Source: Agrostemma githago (taxonomy: Eukaryota > Streptophyta > Magnoliopsida > Caryophyllales > Caryophyllaceae). From it: a stretch of 64,000 nt of DNA. The stretch's first letter is position 1. The number at the start of each line of letters is the position of its first letter. Position numbers and translations under genes: made by a program. Shown here one piece after another: positions 44,629 to 55,828 of this stretch. The stretch spans positions 5,308,586-5,372,585 of the forward strand of contig OY288243.1 in assembly GCA_958450325.1 (NCBI GenBank), written 5' to 3'. The notes beneath the pieces are model-generated. The model was given only the letters and a program-made list of their open reading frames with translations. It was not told where the DNA came from and searched no databases.

Positions 44629-46943
44629 TTGTGGGCATTTGATTAAGTAATCCGTAAGTTATATGAGAATGAAGTTTACTGGGCACATGCAATTTGGTGA
44701 GGCCACTCCACTCCTGACTCTTGACTCCTGACTCCATTCCACTCTAAGTAATGTACTCCCTTGACATGCAATGCAATGCGTATTGCCGTACGACGTGCCT
44801 GGCTCTAGTATATGGAGTACTCTATTTGTAACCCAAAAGAAGCATCATCATATAATTTTGTACTGCCTAGAGTAGATGGCTCCATTCATCATTCTTTACA
44901 CCAATTAATAAATCTTACCTTACCCGTACTTAAATATACTCACTACTCCTATCCTATATTGTTACTAACTTTATTATTTGGAAGAGAATAAGAGATAGGC
45001 AGGCCCATCTCACAATTGACTCCATCTATTTGGAAAGTACTCCGTAGTTATTTTATGCAATTCAAGTTTCATAATTCAAGTTTGTTCTCCTGCTAGTTTG
45101 TTCATCATAATTCAAGTTTCATGTTTTTTCATAACGTTTTGCCACCTCCCGCTGACCTCATACATACACACTTTCATGCATTTTCCATTCACTATCCTTC
45201 ATACACTCTCCATCACCACAAATTTATAATAAAATACCGTTTCTTAAAAATGTTAAAGAGGGATCTTTTATTTGGTTGATGTCATTTTTTATTTCTTTTC
45301 ATCCTTTTAGTGTTATGTCTCTCACTAATTTAGTGAGATTGTTTAATAGAATGTTTAATATACGGTCATACTCAATGAAATCTCGCTCCGATACATTTAA
45401 TTAATTCGCTTTGATGATGAATCCATCTAATAACAAAGTGTTTATTTATAACACACGACAATTTCATAATTTCAAAGACCGCCAAAATTCTTAAGTTCGT
45501 ATTATTCAATAAATAAATTCAAATTGCCTGGGTGGGTTTCTTACATCCTTACCACATATTGATCCACTTATGAGTGGACCGTAAAGTGAGATTAATTCAT
45601 CTAATTAGTAGATACTTTCTCCTTATTCCTGAATAAGTCCGATTGGGTTTAGGCACGAATATCAAAGAAAGGAAAAAAGGTAGGGACATTTGATGTGTTC
45701 TTAAGAAAAAGGTGAATAGATTAAGTCTAGTTAAATAAATAAGTGAAAGTAAGAGGAATATGAGAAATTACATGAGGTAAAATAGTCATTTTTTTTTTTT
45801 TTAGAATTTTACTTTATTGAGAAATGGGTTAACCCAAAAAAATATCCAGAGAGTAATATGTGGCTTATTCAAAAGGAATGAGAGAGTATAATTTTTTTTT
45901 ATGGGAAATATCATATTGAAATAAACTAATACTCCCTCCGTATCGATGTGTTCGTCCACTTTGTTTAACATGTTGAGTAAGTGAGTAGGGTGGTACTGAA
46001 TTTTTATTTCTTCGCGCTCTTAGGACGAGGAAGGAAATTCAAAGCTTAGACACAATTACACAACATCTACCGGGTTTAACTATAACACCAAATCTAAGAA
46101 ATCATGCTTCACAAATTCTATATCAGACAATCTCATAATAAGTTTATCACGAAAACTGTCACATAATAAGATACGTTTCATCCTATATTTTCTTAATGTA
46201 AGACGATCTCACAATAAGTATATATATTCGTGTAAATTAATGGTTGGAAGTAAAATTGTGGTGCAGGAAGAGCATTGTCAGAAGGAAAAAAGTGTTACTA
46301 CTATAGCAGAAGGATGCAAAACCGAGTAACAGATAGCGGATATTGGAAGGCAATGGGGATGGATGAGCCCATAATGTCAAGTTCAAGCATGAAAATAGTT
46401 GGTATGAAGAAATATTATGTGTTCCATTTTGGTGAACCACCTACTGGTAATTGGACCAACTGGATCATGCACGAGTACAGGCTTCCTGACTCACCTTCTT
46501 CTTCATCATCATCAAGTAGATCATCTTCCAAAAAGAGATCCAACTCTAAAAAAGTATGTCACTCCTTCACTAATCAATGCCTCTCCATTGTGACTCACAG
46601 TATTATATATAACGAGTTCAATATTAATCATTTACATTGATAAAACAAATCGTTGGTGCTATTTTTGTCTTTATTCTCTCTAAAAGGGTAATATAATAAT
46701 ATGACGTATATGTCCATCGTCTGTCTTATTTGTTTTTCTTATTTCTATTTTTAATGATGCAAAAATTTGATAATTAGATGGATGATTTAGCAGGATTTTA
46801 GTAAATGGGTCATCTGTAAGGTTCATGAGAGAAGAGACGATGATGACGGTGATGACGGGGACGATGATACGGAACTTTCGTGCCTGGATGAAGTATTCTT
46901 ATCTATGGAAGATCTTGATGAAATCAGTTTGCCAAATTATTAG
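42477..46943 (+). CDS. NAC-domain transcription factor, NAC104/XND1-like (197 aa), three exons
   Basis: Exons are 42477-42633, 46267-46553 and 46794-46943; all junctions have GT/AG and the frame is kept. Residues 1-~148 form a NAC domain: LPPGFRFSPTDEELVVHFL (subdomain A), then PDLDTFSYNPWDLEG (B), YYYSRRMQNRVTDSGYWKAMG (C) and KKYYVFHFGEPPTGNWTNWIMHEYRL (D, DNA binding). A Ser-rich linker follows. The short C-terminus is acidic with ELSCLDEVFLSMEDLD, like XYLEM NAC DOMAIN 1. Length fits XND1 (about 190-200 aa), not the longer NACs. XND1 represses xylem vessel differentiation and binds retinoblastoma-related protein through LxCxE-like motifs; here the site reads LSCLD, with Asp for Glu. Confidence 0.88.
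42634..46266 (+). other. 3.6 kb first intron of the NAC gene
   Basis: Donor GTAATC and acceptor GTGCAG. It contains a long (TAA)n microsatellite, MITE-like sequence near 43360-43512 and a half MITE (ACTCCCTCCGTATCG) near 45932. No coding sequence is supported. Confidence 0.65.
44541..44628. repeat. (TAA)n microsatellite
   Basis: About 28 triplets with a single interruption (TAGAG near 44582), inside the first NAC intron. Confidence 0.95.
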
Positions 46944-47099
46944 TTTGGTAGGAGTGAAGAGATGGTTGGTTGGTTGGTTGATACTTTTGTATTGTAGACA
47001 AGACACGATCACAAAATTTAGTAATGCTCCAAAAATGTAGAATGAAGAAGCAAATGTAACGTAACCACAACAAGAGTACAACAATATGTACCCGTTTAC

Positions 47100-47728
47100 G
47101 TGGGTATTTAATTACAAAATCATACTAGTATGGGATAAGGCTGCCAAAAATCAAATTGTTTTTTTACATAAAAATTAAAAAGAAACGGTTCTTATTAAAG
47201 TTAATGAGATCTCCTACATAATGGTGACTCCTATTTATTTTGTTTTTTGTTTTTTGTTTATGTTTTTCACTGACTTAATAAGAGATGATTTATCCATAGA
47301 CCTACTTCTTTTAAAATATTTGAACATTCTTCCTATATATCATCTTTTATCGTATATGTAAGGTCCTCGGCAAGAAATTCTTACAAATCACGAGGACTAA
47401 AATCCAACATTAAGTCTCGGTTATCACGAATTAATTTTTTTTACCATCATTTAATATTAAATGAGGTAAAAGTAAAAATGCAAAATAATAGGTAGTAACC
47501 TGTTTACAAGTTTTTGTTTAACCTGTATGTCACAAAAGAGAGCGTGAAAATGCAAAGGCATGATCGGAGGAAGAGTATAACTCAAGTAAAATGATACCTC
47601 ACGCTGAGTCACACATGGACATGGCGCCTTATTTGTTTATTCTACAAACTTAATACGGAGTGGCTAAATTGGGAGTAATAAAAAAAGGAGGGGATGTGCA
47701 CAACTGTAATGCTTTCTCCATTTTTTTT
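47100..47728. other. Intergenic, nothing recognised
   Basis: AT-rich sequence after the NAC gene; no ORF with support. Confidence 0.35.
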
Positions 47729-49186
47729 AGGAAAATGAGGTGGCGTCACCGGGTGGCGCCGAGTTTGTGCGCCACCCGGGGTATTATGGTAATTTATTAG
47801 GATAATCTTATTTATCTCATTTAAAATTTGAACTCAAAATAAATTAATATTAAAGGGTATATTTGGAAGTTCACTTATTTATGATTTTGTAAATATCTAA
47901 TTTTTTTTTTAAAAAAAAAAAATCAAACAAAGTATAGGAGTGTTTGTTAGTTTGTTACTCTCCGTATTTGTGAGGATTTTGTTGAAGATTTGAAGTATTT
48001 TTTTTAAATCAAGCATGAATGAAGAGATTTAATATTGGAAAACGTTCATATATATACACACTACAATTATCCATGGATATATGGATTTGCTATAGTTGTA
48101 TTTTGAAGGTCAAAATTAGGCGTGTGTTGTGGCTGTGCTGCTTGGGTTCGAGTCTTACTAAAGACATTTTACTATTTTCATTTTGTTTTTATCTCTCGTT
48201 TTCCTCCCTAAAATTTTATTATTTCTCTTACGATCACTCTTATGTTTATGTGTACATAATATATATATTGCTTACCCAAAATAATTAAAATTGTCTCTTT
48301 TAATAATTTAAACCAACATTTTTATTGTACCGTTTATTGTCATTGAAAAATCCAAATAACTTTAATAGAGAAAGTTAATTCTTTTACGTAGTACATATTT
48401 TGGGTCCAACGAGGCAACGAGTCAATCAGAGCTCGAGCTTTGATTGGCTATGGATTGAGTCGTAATTTTGAGCTCCATCTCGGGGTTGGCTCGAACTCGT
48501 TGAAATTTTAAAAAAATGAAATTTAAAATCGGTTCTAAAAAAGTTTGAGCTCGGATCAGTTCCCGATTAGTTATTATGTTCATTATTTTAATTATTTCTT
48601 TATAAATATGTAGTAAAATTAGCATTTAAAAAGAATATCTTATATGTGTGTATATATAAAGTTATAAACATGATAATTATAGTATTATTATTAAATATCA
48701 TAGTAAAGTATAATTTAGAATTATTAGAATTTATAGTCACGGAGTATCAAAATTACAAATATATAAAATGATTAAAACGAGTCCAAACGAGCTTTCAAGT
48801 CTAGCATAGTTGATCTCGGGATCGACTTTACGATTAAAATTTTAACGAGCTCTTGAGATTGTTGAGTGAGCTCATGCCGAGCTATGAACGAATTCGTATG
48901 TTAAGAATAAATTCATAATTTGTCAAAACAGTATAGTTTTGTTGTATTTAAGTGGTCCAAACAATTGAATATTTAATTTACCTAAAATCTAAAAGATAAA
49001 TGTTAATTTATTTAGAATATTATATTAATCAAATAACTTTGAACAAATAAAGAATTACGTGTATACCCTTTTGTTTTTTGTGCAAAAACAAAATACAAGT
49101 TTTAGTTTTTTATTATTTTATTATTTTTTAATTAAGGTGGCGCCGAATTTCGACGCCACCCGGTGGCGCCCTATCATCATCCTTTT
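47729..49186. mobile_element. TIR element with GC-rich hairpin ends
   Basis: The left end GGCGTCACCGGGTGGCGCCG (47742) matches the complement of the right end (49134-49172) over ~35 bp with few differences. Each end is itself an inverted repeat (GGTGGCGCC/GGCGCCACC type). The interior is AT-rich with no transposase. The family is not known. Confidence 0.6.
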
Positions 49187-49560
49187 TTTGATATCTTTCC
49201 AATTTTTTTTGGTCCACTTTTTTATCTTTTCATTTCATTTCTTTTCATTTTAATTCATAATTTTTATCATACTATCCTTACTATTTACAATACTTTACAC
49301 CTTTATTTTTTTCTATTTACTCACAGACACTTACCATTCTAATTTCTTAAATTTATCATTTTATATTTAATATAAAAAAAAATTGTGCCAAATGTCCACG
49401 GGAAGATAAAATAAAATAGAGGAAGTATCATATGTCCATATATATAGGGCAGTGCTTTTTCGTAACTGTGGACATGACATAGGTCCACCCCGACGCGGCC
49501 ACACGCGAGTTTGGGCGGCGAAATGTTTCCCATGTGAGATAGTTCTCGGGTTGAAATTTA
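49187..49560. other. Intergenic, nothing recognised
   Basis: T-rich, then a short GC-richer patch (ACCCCGACGCGGCCACACG near 49487). No gene. Confidence 0.35.
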
Positions 49561-50169
49561 AGTCGAATTAGGAGTCGAATTAAAACGAATAATTTCTCTT
49601 ATTTATGATATAGCATAAAATTTCATCAGCTCATCATAATTTTTTGATGTAAGATAATTCTACTTAAATTTATAATTTCAAGGACTCTTTTTAGAACTCA
49701 AAAGATTTCTGATTGATATCTAAAGACCATGATTACTTTTATTTATATAATAGAATTTCATCACCTTAATGAAATTTTTCGATGTGCTATAGGCCTAAGA
49801 GCTATTATAACTTACAAGACTCAAAAGGTTTTTATTAATATCTAAAAAAAGAATAATTTCTTTTATTGATGATGTAGTCCCAGATTGACATATAAAAACG
49901 AATGATTGCTCTTAATTATAATCTCTGTAATAGAATTCAACCAATTTATAATTTTTTGATATAGGATAATTCTACTTGAATTTAATTCTAGTATTAAGAA
50001 TGTTTTTTAGGATTCAAAAGATTTCTCGTTGATATTTATAGACGAACGATTACTTTTATTAATATATAGTAGAATGTCATCACCTTATTATATTATAGCT
50101 ATAAGAGCTTTTATAAGACTCTAAAGTTTTTTGGTTAATATCTAAATAAGAATGATTTCTTTTATTTGT
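49561..50169. repeat. Diverged tandem array, part 1
   Basis: Units of about 130-180 bp share the motifs AATTTCATCACCTTA, TTTTTCGATGTG, GATAATTCTACTTAA and GACTCAAAAGATTT. The array continues at 53741 and 55829 after inserted elements. Confidence 0.7.
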
Positions 50170-50174
50170 GATAC

Positions 50175-53100
50175 CGTAATCCCCTATAAATTCTAACGCA
50201 ATACAGTGGCGGAAACACTGTAGATTTTGGGATTAAAACACACTGATGTTCTATATTTTACAAAAAGAACGGTCAGTCAATACAAATGCCACTTTTTACA
50301 AAAGGACTAAAAATAAAAATTCTCCAAATCGGTTTAACAATCCAAAAATTAATGTAAATGAAGTAGAGTAGGATCCATGGTACTCGCTAGCTCACACCCA
50401 AACCCAGCAGCAAATTACCTATCATGTTATAAACATAGCAGCCACAATTCAGTGGGGAGTAACGACGACGTTCTCCCAGCCATATTACATGACATTAAAG
50501 CATAATTACTATTATATCAAAATAGTTCAAAATGAAAAACGTTTAAAATGATATAGTAAAATAATTCAAAATGATTGTCAACCTGCAAGTCAGTATCAAC
50601 CAATAGTAATAACGGCGTTGTGGATATGAATCAGTGCAACAGAATAGATTTTCACTAGGAGAATACTAAAAACTTGCTTCGAGAACTTAGTTCAAACAAA
50701 TCAAACCTCGATCTCTAACTAGGTTACTCAACCATAATAAGACGGCTACTTATCAATGCGAGATCCTAGCTTAAGTAAATATGCACACCCCTCCTGCGAG
50801 GTACAAGCTTAAGGTCAAAATGAACATGCACTCCTGGACAAGAGCATGCCCAGTTCAACAACCAATGCATCCCGCTCGGATACACTAACCTTATAGCTGA
50901 TGGCAAAACGTATACTCTAGACTGTATTACTCTACCCGTACACTTCTCTTATTTCATAACTCCAAAACAAAGCCATTATCGAAACTCAATGAAAATATAG
51001 TCCGTTTTTCAAAAGAGGAAACTTTATAGATATAGAACTTTTCTTAAAATAATAACTTTCCAAAATTAGGTAATATTATAAATAGAAATAGATTAAAATA
51101 GGAGTTATATAAAATAGTTAATATTAGGCCTCGAGACGTAAACATTATATTTATTATATATATGTATAATTCAAGATTAAAAGTCAAGTCAAGTCAAAAT
51201 CATAATTATTTTTAAAAAGGTTGTAGTTTAAGTAATTAAAAGTATTTAAATAACAAATTGATAGATTTTTCATAATCGCATTGTTTTACTATAAAACTCA
51301 TAATTAAATCATTAAAAATCAAAACAACGTAAGACCAGTGGTTTTGAAAATTTTAGAAACTTAGTTACAACTTTTATTTCAGGAGAAAATATAAATTCCA
51401 AATAAAACATGGGTTTTTATTCGTATGTTTACAAACTGTCAGAATTAGACACCTGATCGTATTTCTTTAATAAAACACGTTTAAAAATTGATTTTAAATA
51501 AAATTAAATTGGAAACATTATCTAGACTCTTTATAATTCATGTACGTAAATTAACAAGATTAAATAAAAAGTTTAACATATGTTTCAATTTAGATCTTAT
51601 CACAACTGACAGAATCGCGGATTAATTTGACACCTGTTCATAAACAATTTATTGTGACCAAACAACATGGAATTAGTTTACGAAATTAAATAGGCCTAAA
51701 TTAGACTTAAAATAAATAGTAGTCTCTTTTCAAAGTTTTCAGAAATAAAGTCTTTAAAATCAATTATTAATTCGTACAAAAACACTATCAGATTCTGAAA
51801 CAGGCTGTAACTTTAGTAAAAACAATAAAACTTTCAATTTGACACTTTATATCAAAAATCACGAAAATTGTTAGATAAATTATTATTATTATATGTGTGT
51901 TTTAGTCTCGGCCTTATAATACTTTTTAATAATTAAAAGAATGATTTATTCGCAAATCTCATAAAAACGATTTAAAATAACGAAACATGTGAAAATTTAC
52001 GATTTTAAAGTTTATGTTATTAAAAAACGAGACATACATATATTGTCTAAAAAAAACTAATTTCTATACATGCAACTACAACAATAACATCACATAATAC
52101 CGAGTAACATGTCAATGTTACCTTAATCGAAATCCGAATCAATTAAATAATCATCTTCGTCGAATCTAGCATGATAGCCTACGAAATAATTAAACATATG
52201 GTATTAAAACCACATTATAAGTGAATAGAAAGGATAAAACGAGATGAAGAACGAATAAGAGTAATTAAATTACCCTCGAGATCGGAAAAAATTAGAGACA
52301 AATTAGGATCAGATTGATGATGAACGAAAAGGACGAAATTGTAACGTGAAACATAGGGAAGAAAAGAATTGGGTTGTGAATAAAATAGACTAGAATGGAA
52401 GAGAATATAAAGAGAAATTAGGAAGCTAAATGTTGTAACGGAGGCGTCCCGTTACCTACAGTTTGTTAATTACGCGAGAAGAACAAAACAAATAGCAAAC
52501 AATAGTAAAACTGACACACAGATTTACGTGGTTCACCAGCAAAATCACTGGCTACGTCCACACTGACAAGGAGACCAAATTCACTATTGTGGAGATAATA
52601 GTACAACAGTAGACTGTAATACACGCGCTTAATAGCTCACAGCTAAAGCCAAAAGTACTACCAATTCTACCAACCAGATAGTAATCTCAAACTGGAAAGA
52701 GACTACCCAGACTGAGTTCGACCTGCGACGAACTCACCGATGAGACGAAGGACAAACGATCTTGCGGCCAACCAAGATCCGAACAAACTCTAACGGTCTC
52801 CAACAAAGACGAGATCAATAGAACCACCAAATAATAGGGACTCGGAACAAACTGTGTTTTCCCTCAAGAAAACCTCACAAATCAGCCCTCTATATATATT
52901 GTGCTCTCAAATCATCTCTCTGTCCTAATTAACCTAGAAACTAGTTAGGTCTTTATATAGTATTATTCCACCTAAACTAGTTACCTAAACTAATTAGGAA
53001 ACACGGTTCAATCTTTCCTAAAACCAAACAATCTTATGTTACCAAAACTAAAAGATCAACTTTAGGAAAGATATGAGGAACACATCAATTCAAAGTCCAG

Positions 53101-53735
53101 AAAAGAAAATTGCTAAGCACTTATTTCTTAACACTAAAAGATAGGAATAATTGAGTTACAAGACTCTTAACTCAACTAGGAGACGAGATGGTTGAGATGG
53201 AAAGAACAAACACAAATCGATGTGATAAGTTTTCGATTAAAACAAATACTTTAAAATAAGTAGGATAAAAATAATATGTAGTGTTGATAAAAGAAGGTTC
53301 GTAAAATAATATAAGCGTTTACGAAGAAATCGGATTAAAACGCATTAGAAAATAATTATTTATGAAAGCAAGTAGTAAAATAATTAAATAACCATTTTTC
53401 GGAAATAAAATATTTTTGAGCTAGAAATTAATTATAAATATAATCGAGCATTTTTAGAAAAAGAAAAATAAATAATTCAAACTCGATTTTAAAACTATTG
53501 TTCATTGAAAATACGATTCCTCAAAAATAATTCAAAATGCTTGCTATGAAAAGAATTAAATGGCTTTTCGAATAAAAATAAAATAATTAAAATTCTTTTA
53601 CAAAAATAAATAATTTTAGGCTCGATAATGAAAGAGATCTCGAAATGGGAAAAATGTAATCGACGAAATATTACAGAGTTACGATATAATCGTGACGGAA
53701 CAGATAGCAGAGTTAGGAAATTTGCGGGTGTTACA
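50175..53735 (-). mobile_element. Long gypsy-type LTR (probable solo LTR), minus strand
   Basis: Read on the minus strand it begins TGTAACACCC, a start typical of Tekay/Del-like chromovirus LTRs, and ends GGGGATTACG (expected CA mutated). Flanking GATAC at 50170-50174 and 53736-53740 is a perfect 5-bp duplication. Without the nested copia LTR it is about 2.85 kb and shows no protein coding. A solo LTR is the simplest reading. Confidence 0.7.
52431..53133 (-). mobile_element. Copia-type solo LTR nested in the gypsy LTR, minus strand
   Basis: Minus-strand ends are TGTTAAGAAATAAG and CCGTTACAACA. CTAAA duplications flank it at 52426-52430 and 53134-53138. A minus TATA (CTATATAAAG) is at 52951-52960. 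It contains the GTGAACCACGTAAATCTG stretch common near the end of plant copia LTRs. Confidence 0.82.
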
Positions 53736-53740
53736 GATAC

Positions 53741-54053
53741 TTCCTCCAACTTTCTATGATCTTCCCATATGATATTCATTTGAGAGAGTATTAAATAATA
53801 AAGTGGGAAAATCTTAGAAAGTATAAAATTTCATCACTTCAACATAATTTTTTAATATGCGATAATTCTACTTAAGTTTATACTCTTAAAAATTCTTTGA
53901 AAAAAGTCTCTTTTAAATTATATATATAATATATATACATTGCTTACATCACCTTATTATAATTATAATTATTCGATGTGGGATTATTACTTTTATTGAG
54001 TGCGTAATAAATTCATCACTTTTTTTTTGAGAAAATAATATGTAATCTAGCTT
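53741..54053. repeat. Diverged tandem array, part 2
   Basis: Same motifs as part 1 (TTTCATCACTTCAAC, CATCACCTTATTATAATT), between two LTR insertions. Confidence 0.65.
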
Positions 54054-54058
54054 GTTTA

Positions 54059-55823
54059 TGTTGGAGTTTTAATACCTCGCAAGCGTACGATGTAATCGTA
54101 GCACAATAGAGGGTCGATCCCACAAGGAGCAAAGTGATGCCTAATCGTGTTTATCCTAAATGTTTATCTAAGTCGATAATGATGATGGATGTTTATCTAA
54201 GTCGATAATGATGATGGATAGGTGAACTACAACTACAAAAAGAGAATAGAAAACTAAATATGAAACAAACGAAGACTAAAAACGACGGTTACTCGATAGA
54301 GAAAGGGCTAGGGTCCGACTTAGCCTCCTACATGCCATAATCGTGGATAGGGAATACCGAGCATCGAATTGCTAGGGATGATAGGAATAGTGGAACGCCT
54401 CTTGGGGTTAGCTACCTCCCTCCCGGGTTCGTAATCCAACTAAGGTAAAACCGATCACCTCCCTCCCGGGTTCGTGAGTCGGCTCATTAAGTCCGCGTCT
54501 AGTCCCGATCCTTTCTCCTCCCTCTCCCAAGGTGAAGAGTCCAAACCGATAATTTGGGTACCCTACCAAGTTCTCACTTCCGTGTTCAACTAGGCGGGAC
54601 AGGGCATGACAAGAGACGAGGTTTACTACCTAGACCTAACCGACTCTCGTCGGTGGACAAGGGTCAAGGGTTCAAACACAACCAAATGCCAAGTCAATTC
54701 CCGATCCCCAAACTACCCAATTCCTATTTATCCCAAACAATCCAACATCGAAATTCAAACCCACAATCTAGGCATATTGGGGCCAAATCGTACCCTAGAG
54801 GGATGATTACTCACTAGACATAACTAAATTAGTAGAATTTAGTGTAAAGGTGGAGTCTTTAACAATGACCATAATCATAAATTGAATTTTACTAGTACTA
54901 ATCATACAAGAATGACTAAATTGGAAAAATCTAATTGGAAGAACAAATAAAAAGGGGAAATAAGTAAAAAGAAAGAAACTACAACAATGGAGAACTAGAA
55001 AAACACACAAGGATGAAGATGAACTAACAAAATGAAACAAATAACAAAAATGGTCAAATTGGGGATTTCTAATTAGGGGTTTCTATTTCTAACATGAGTA
55101 AAAACAAAAGGGAAGAAGGAATAAACAAAAAAAACTAATCAATTGCAAACTACAAAGATGAACTAAGAAAGTGAAAAGATAACAAAAATAAATTAAAGCA
55201 AAGGAAGAAGTAAAATTACCCACTTAAGGAGGATGAAGAGATTAAGAAGAAGAAGAAATAATAATAATCATAAAAGCTTCAATCTTGGAAAATGAAAAAG
55301 AAGATCTTCAATAATATGTTACAACTTCACTCTAAAAACCCCAAATATTCAAAATTGAAAACTAGTATAATGAATGAAGCTTAGAGGCAAAATAAGAAAT
55401 TAGAGTATTTATATGGTCTAATTAGGTTACATAGAAAACCAGTCGAAAATGGAGTAAATTAGCTAAACCGGAGTAACGCACGGAACGTGCGTTACGCACG
55501 GTGAGAATCGCACGGTCGTGCCGTGTCTGCCGGAGAATCGCACAGCCGACCGTGCTATTCTCTTCCTATGCTTCTTTTCCTGTTTCTTGATCTTCTATGC
55601 GCTTGTCTAGGCTCGAACTCGGGTCACGTGCTCCCTTTTACTCGGGTATGCTCGGGTTTCATTGTTTTTGACACGGAAATGCCTAAAAACAAGTAACAAA
55701 CGCAAAAACCCGAGTAATACAAAATATAGATGAAACGAGCCAAAATGCCTAAGAAAAGACGATTAATCGAGGCTAAATAAACGTCAAAATAGTGTGGAAA
55801 TACGGTCAATAACGGAGTTATCA
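54059..55823 (-). mobile_element. Gypsy solo LTR, minus strand
   Basis: Minus-strand ends are TGATAACTCCGTTATTG and CTCCAACA. Perfect GTTTA duplications lie at 54054-54058 and 55824-55828. Length is 1765 bp. U3 has GC-rich palindromes (55474-55556), and TATAAATA follows on the minus strand at 55413-55406. The start and size resemble Athila/Tat LTRs. Confidence 0.85.
55474..55556. repeat. GC-rich palindromes upstream of TATA in the solo LTR
   Basis: CGCACGGAACGTGCG, GCACGGTCGTGCC and related units lie about 60 bp upstream of the minus-strand TATA box. Confidence 0.8.
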
Positions 55824-55828
55824 GTTTA

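Noticed and set aside
44450..44737. ORF rich in Tyr and Ile on the minus strand
   Set aside because: It is a translation of the (TAA)n microsatellite inside the NAC intron.
54554..54817. 87-codon ORF in the gypsy solo LTR
   Set aside because: It lies inside an LTR bounded by exact GTTTA duplications and has no motif.
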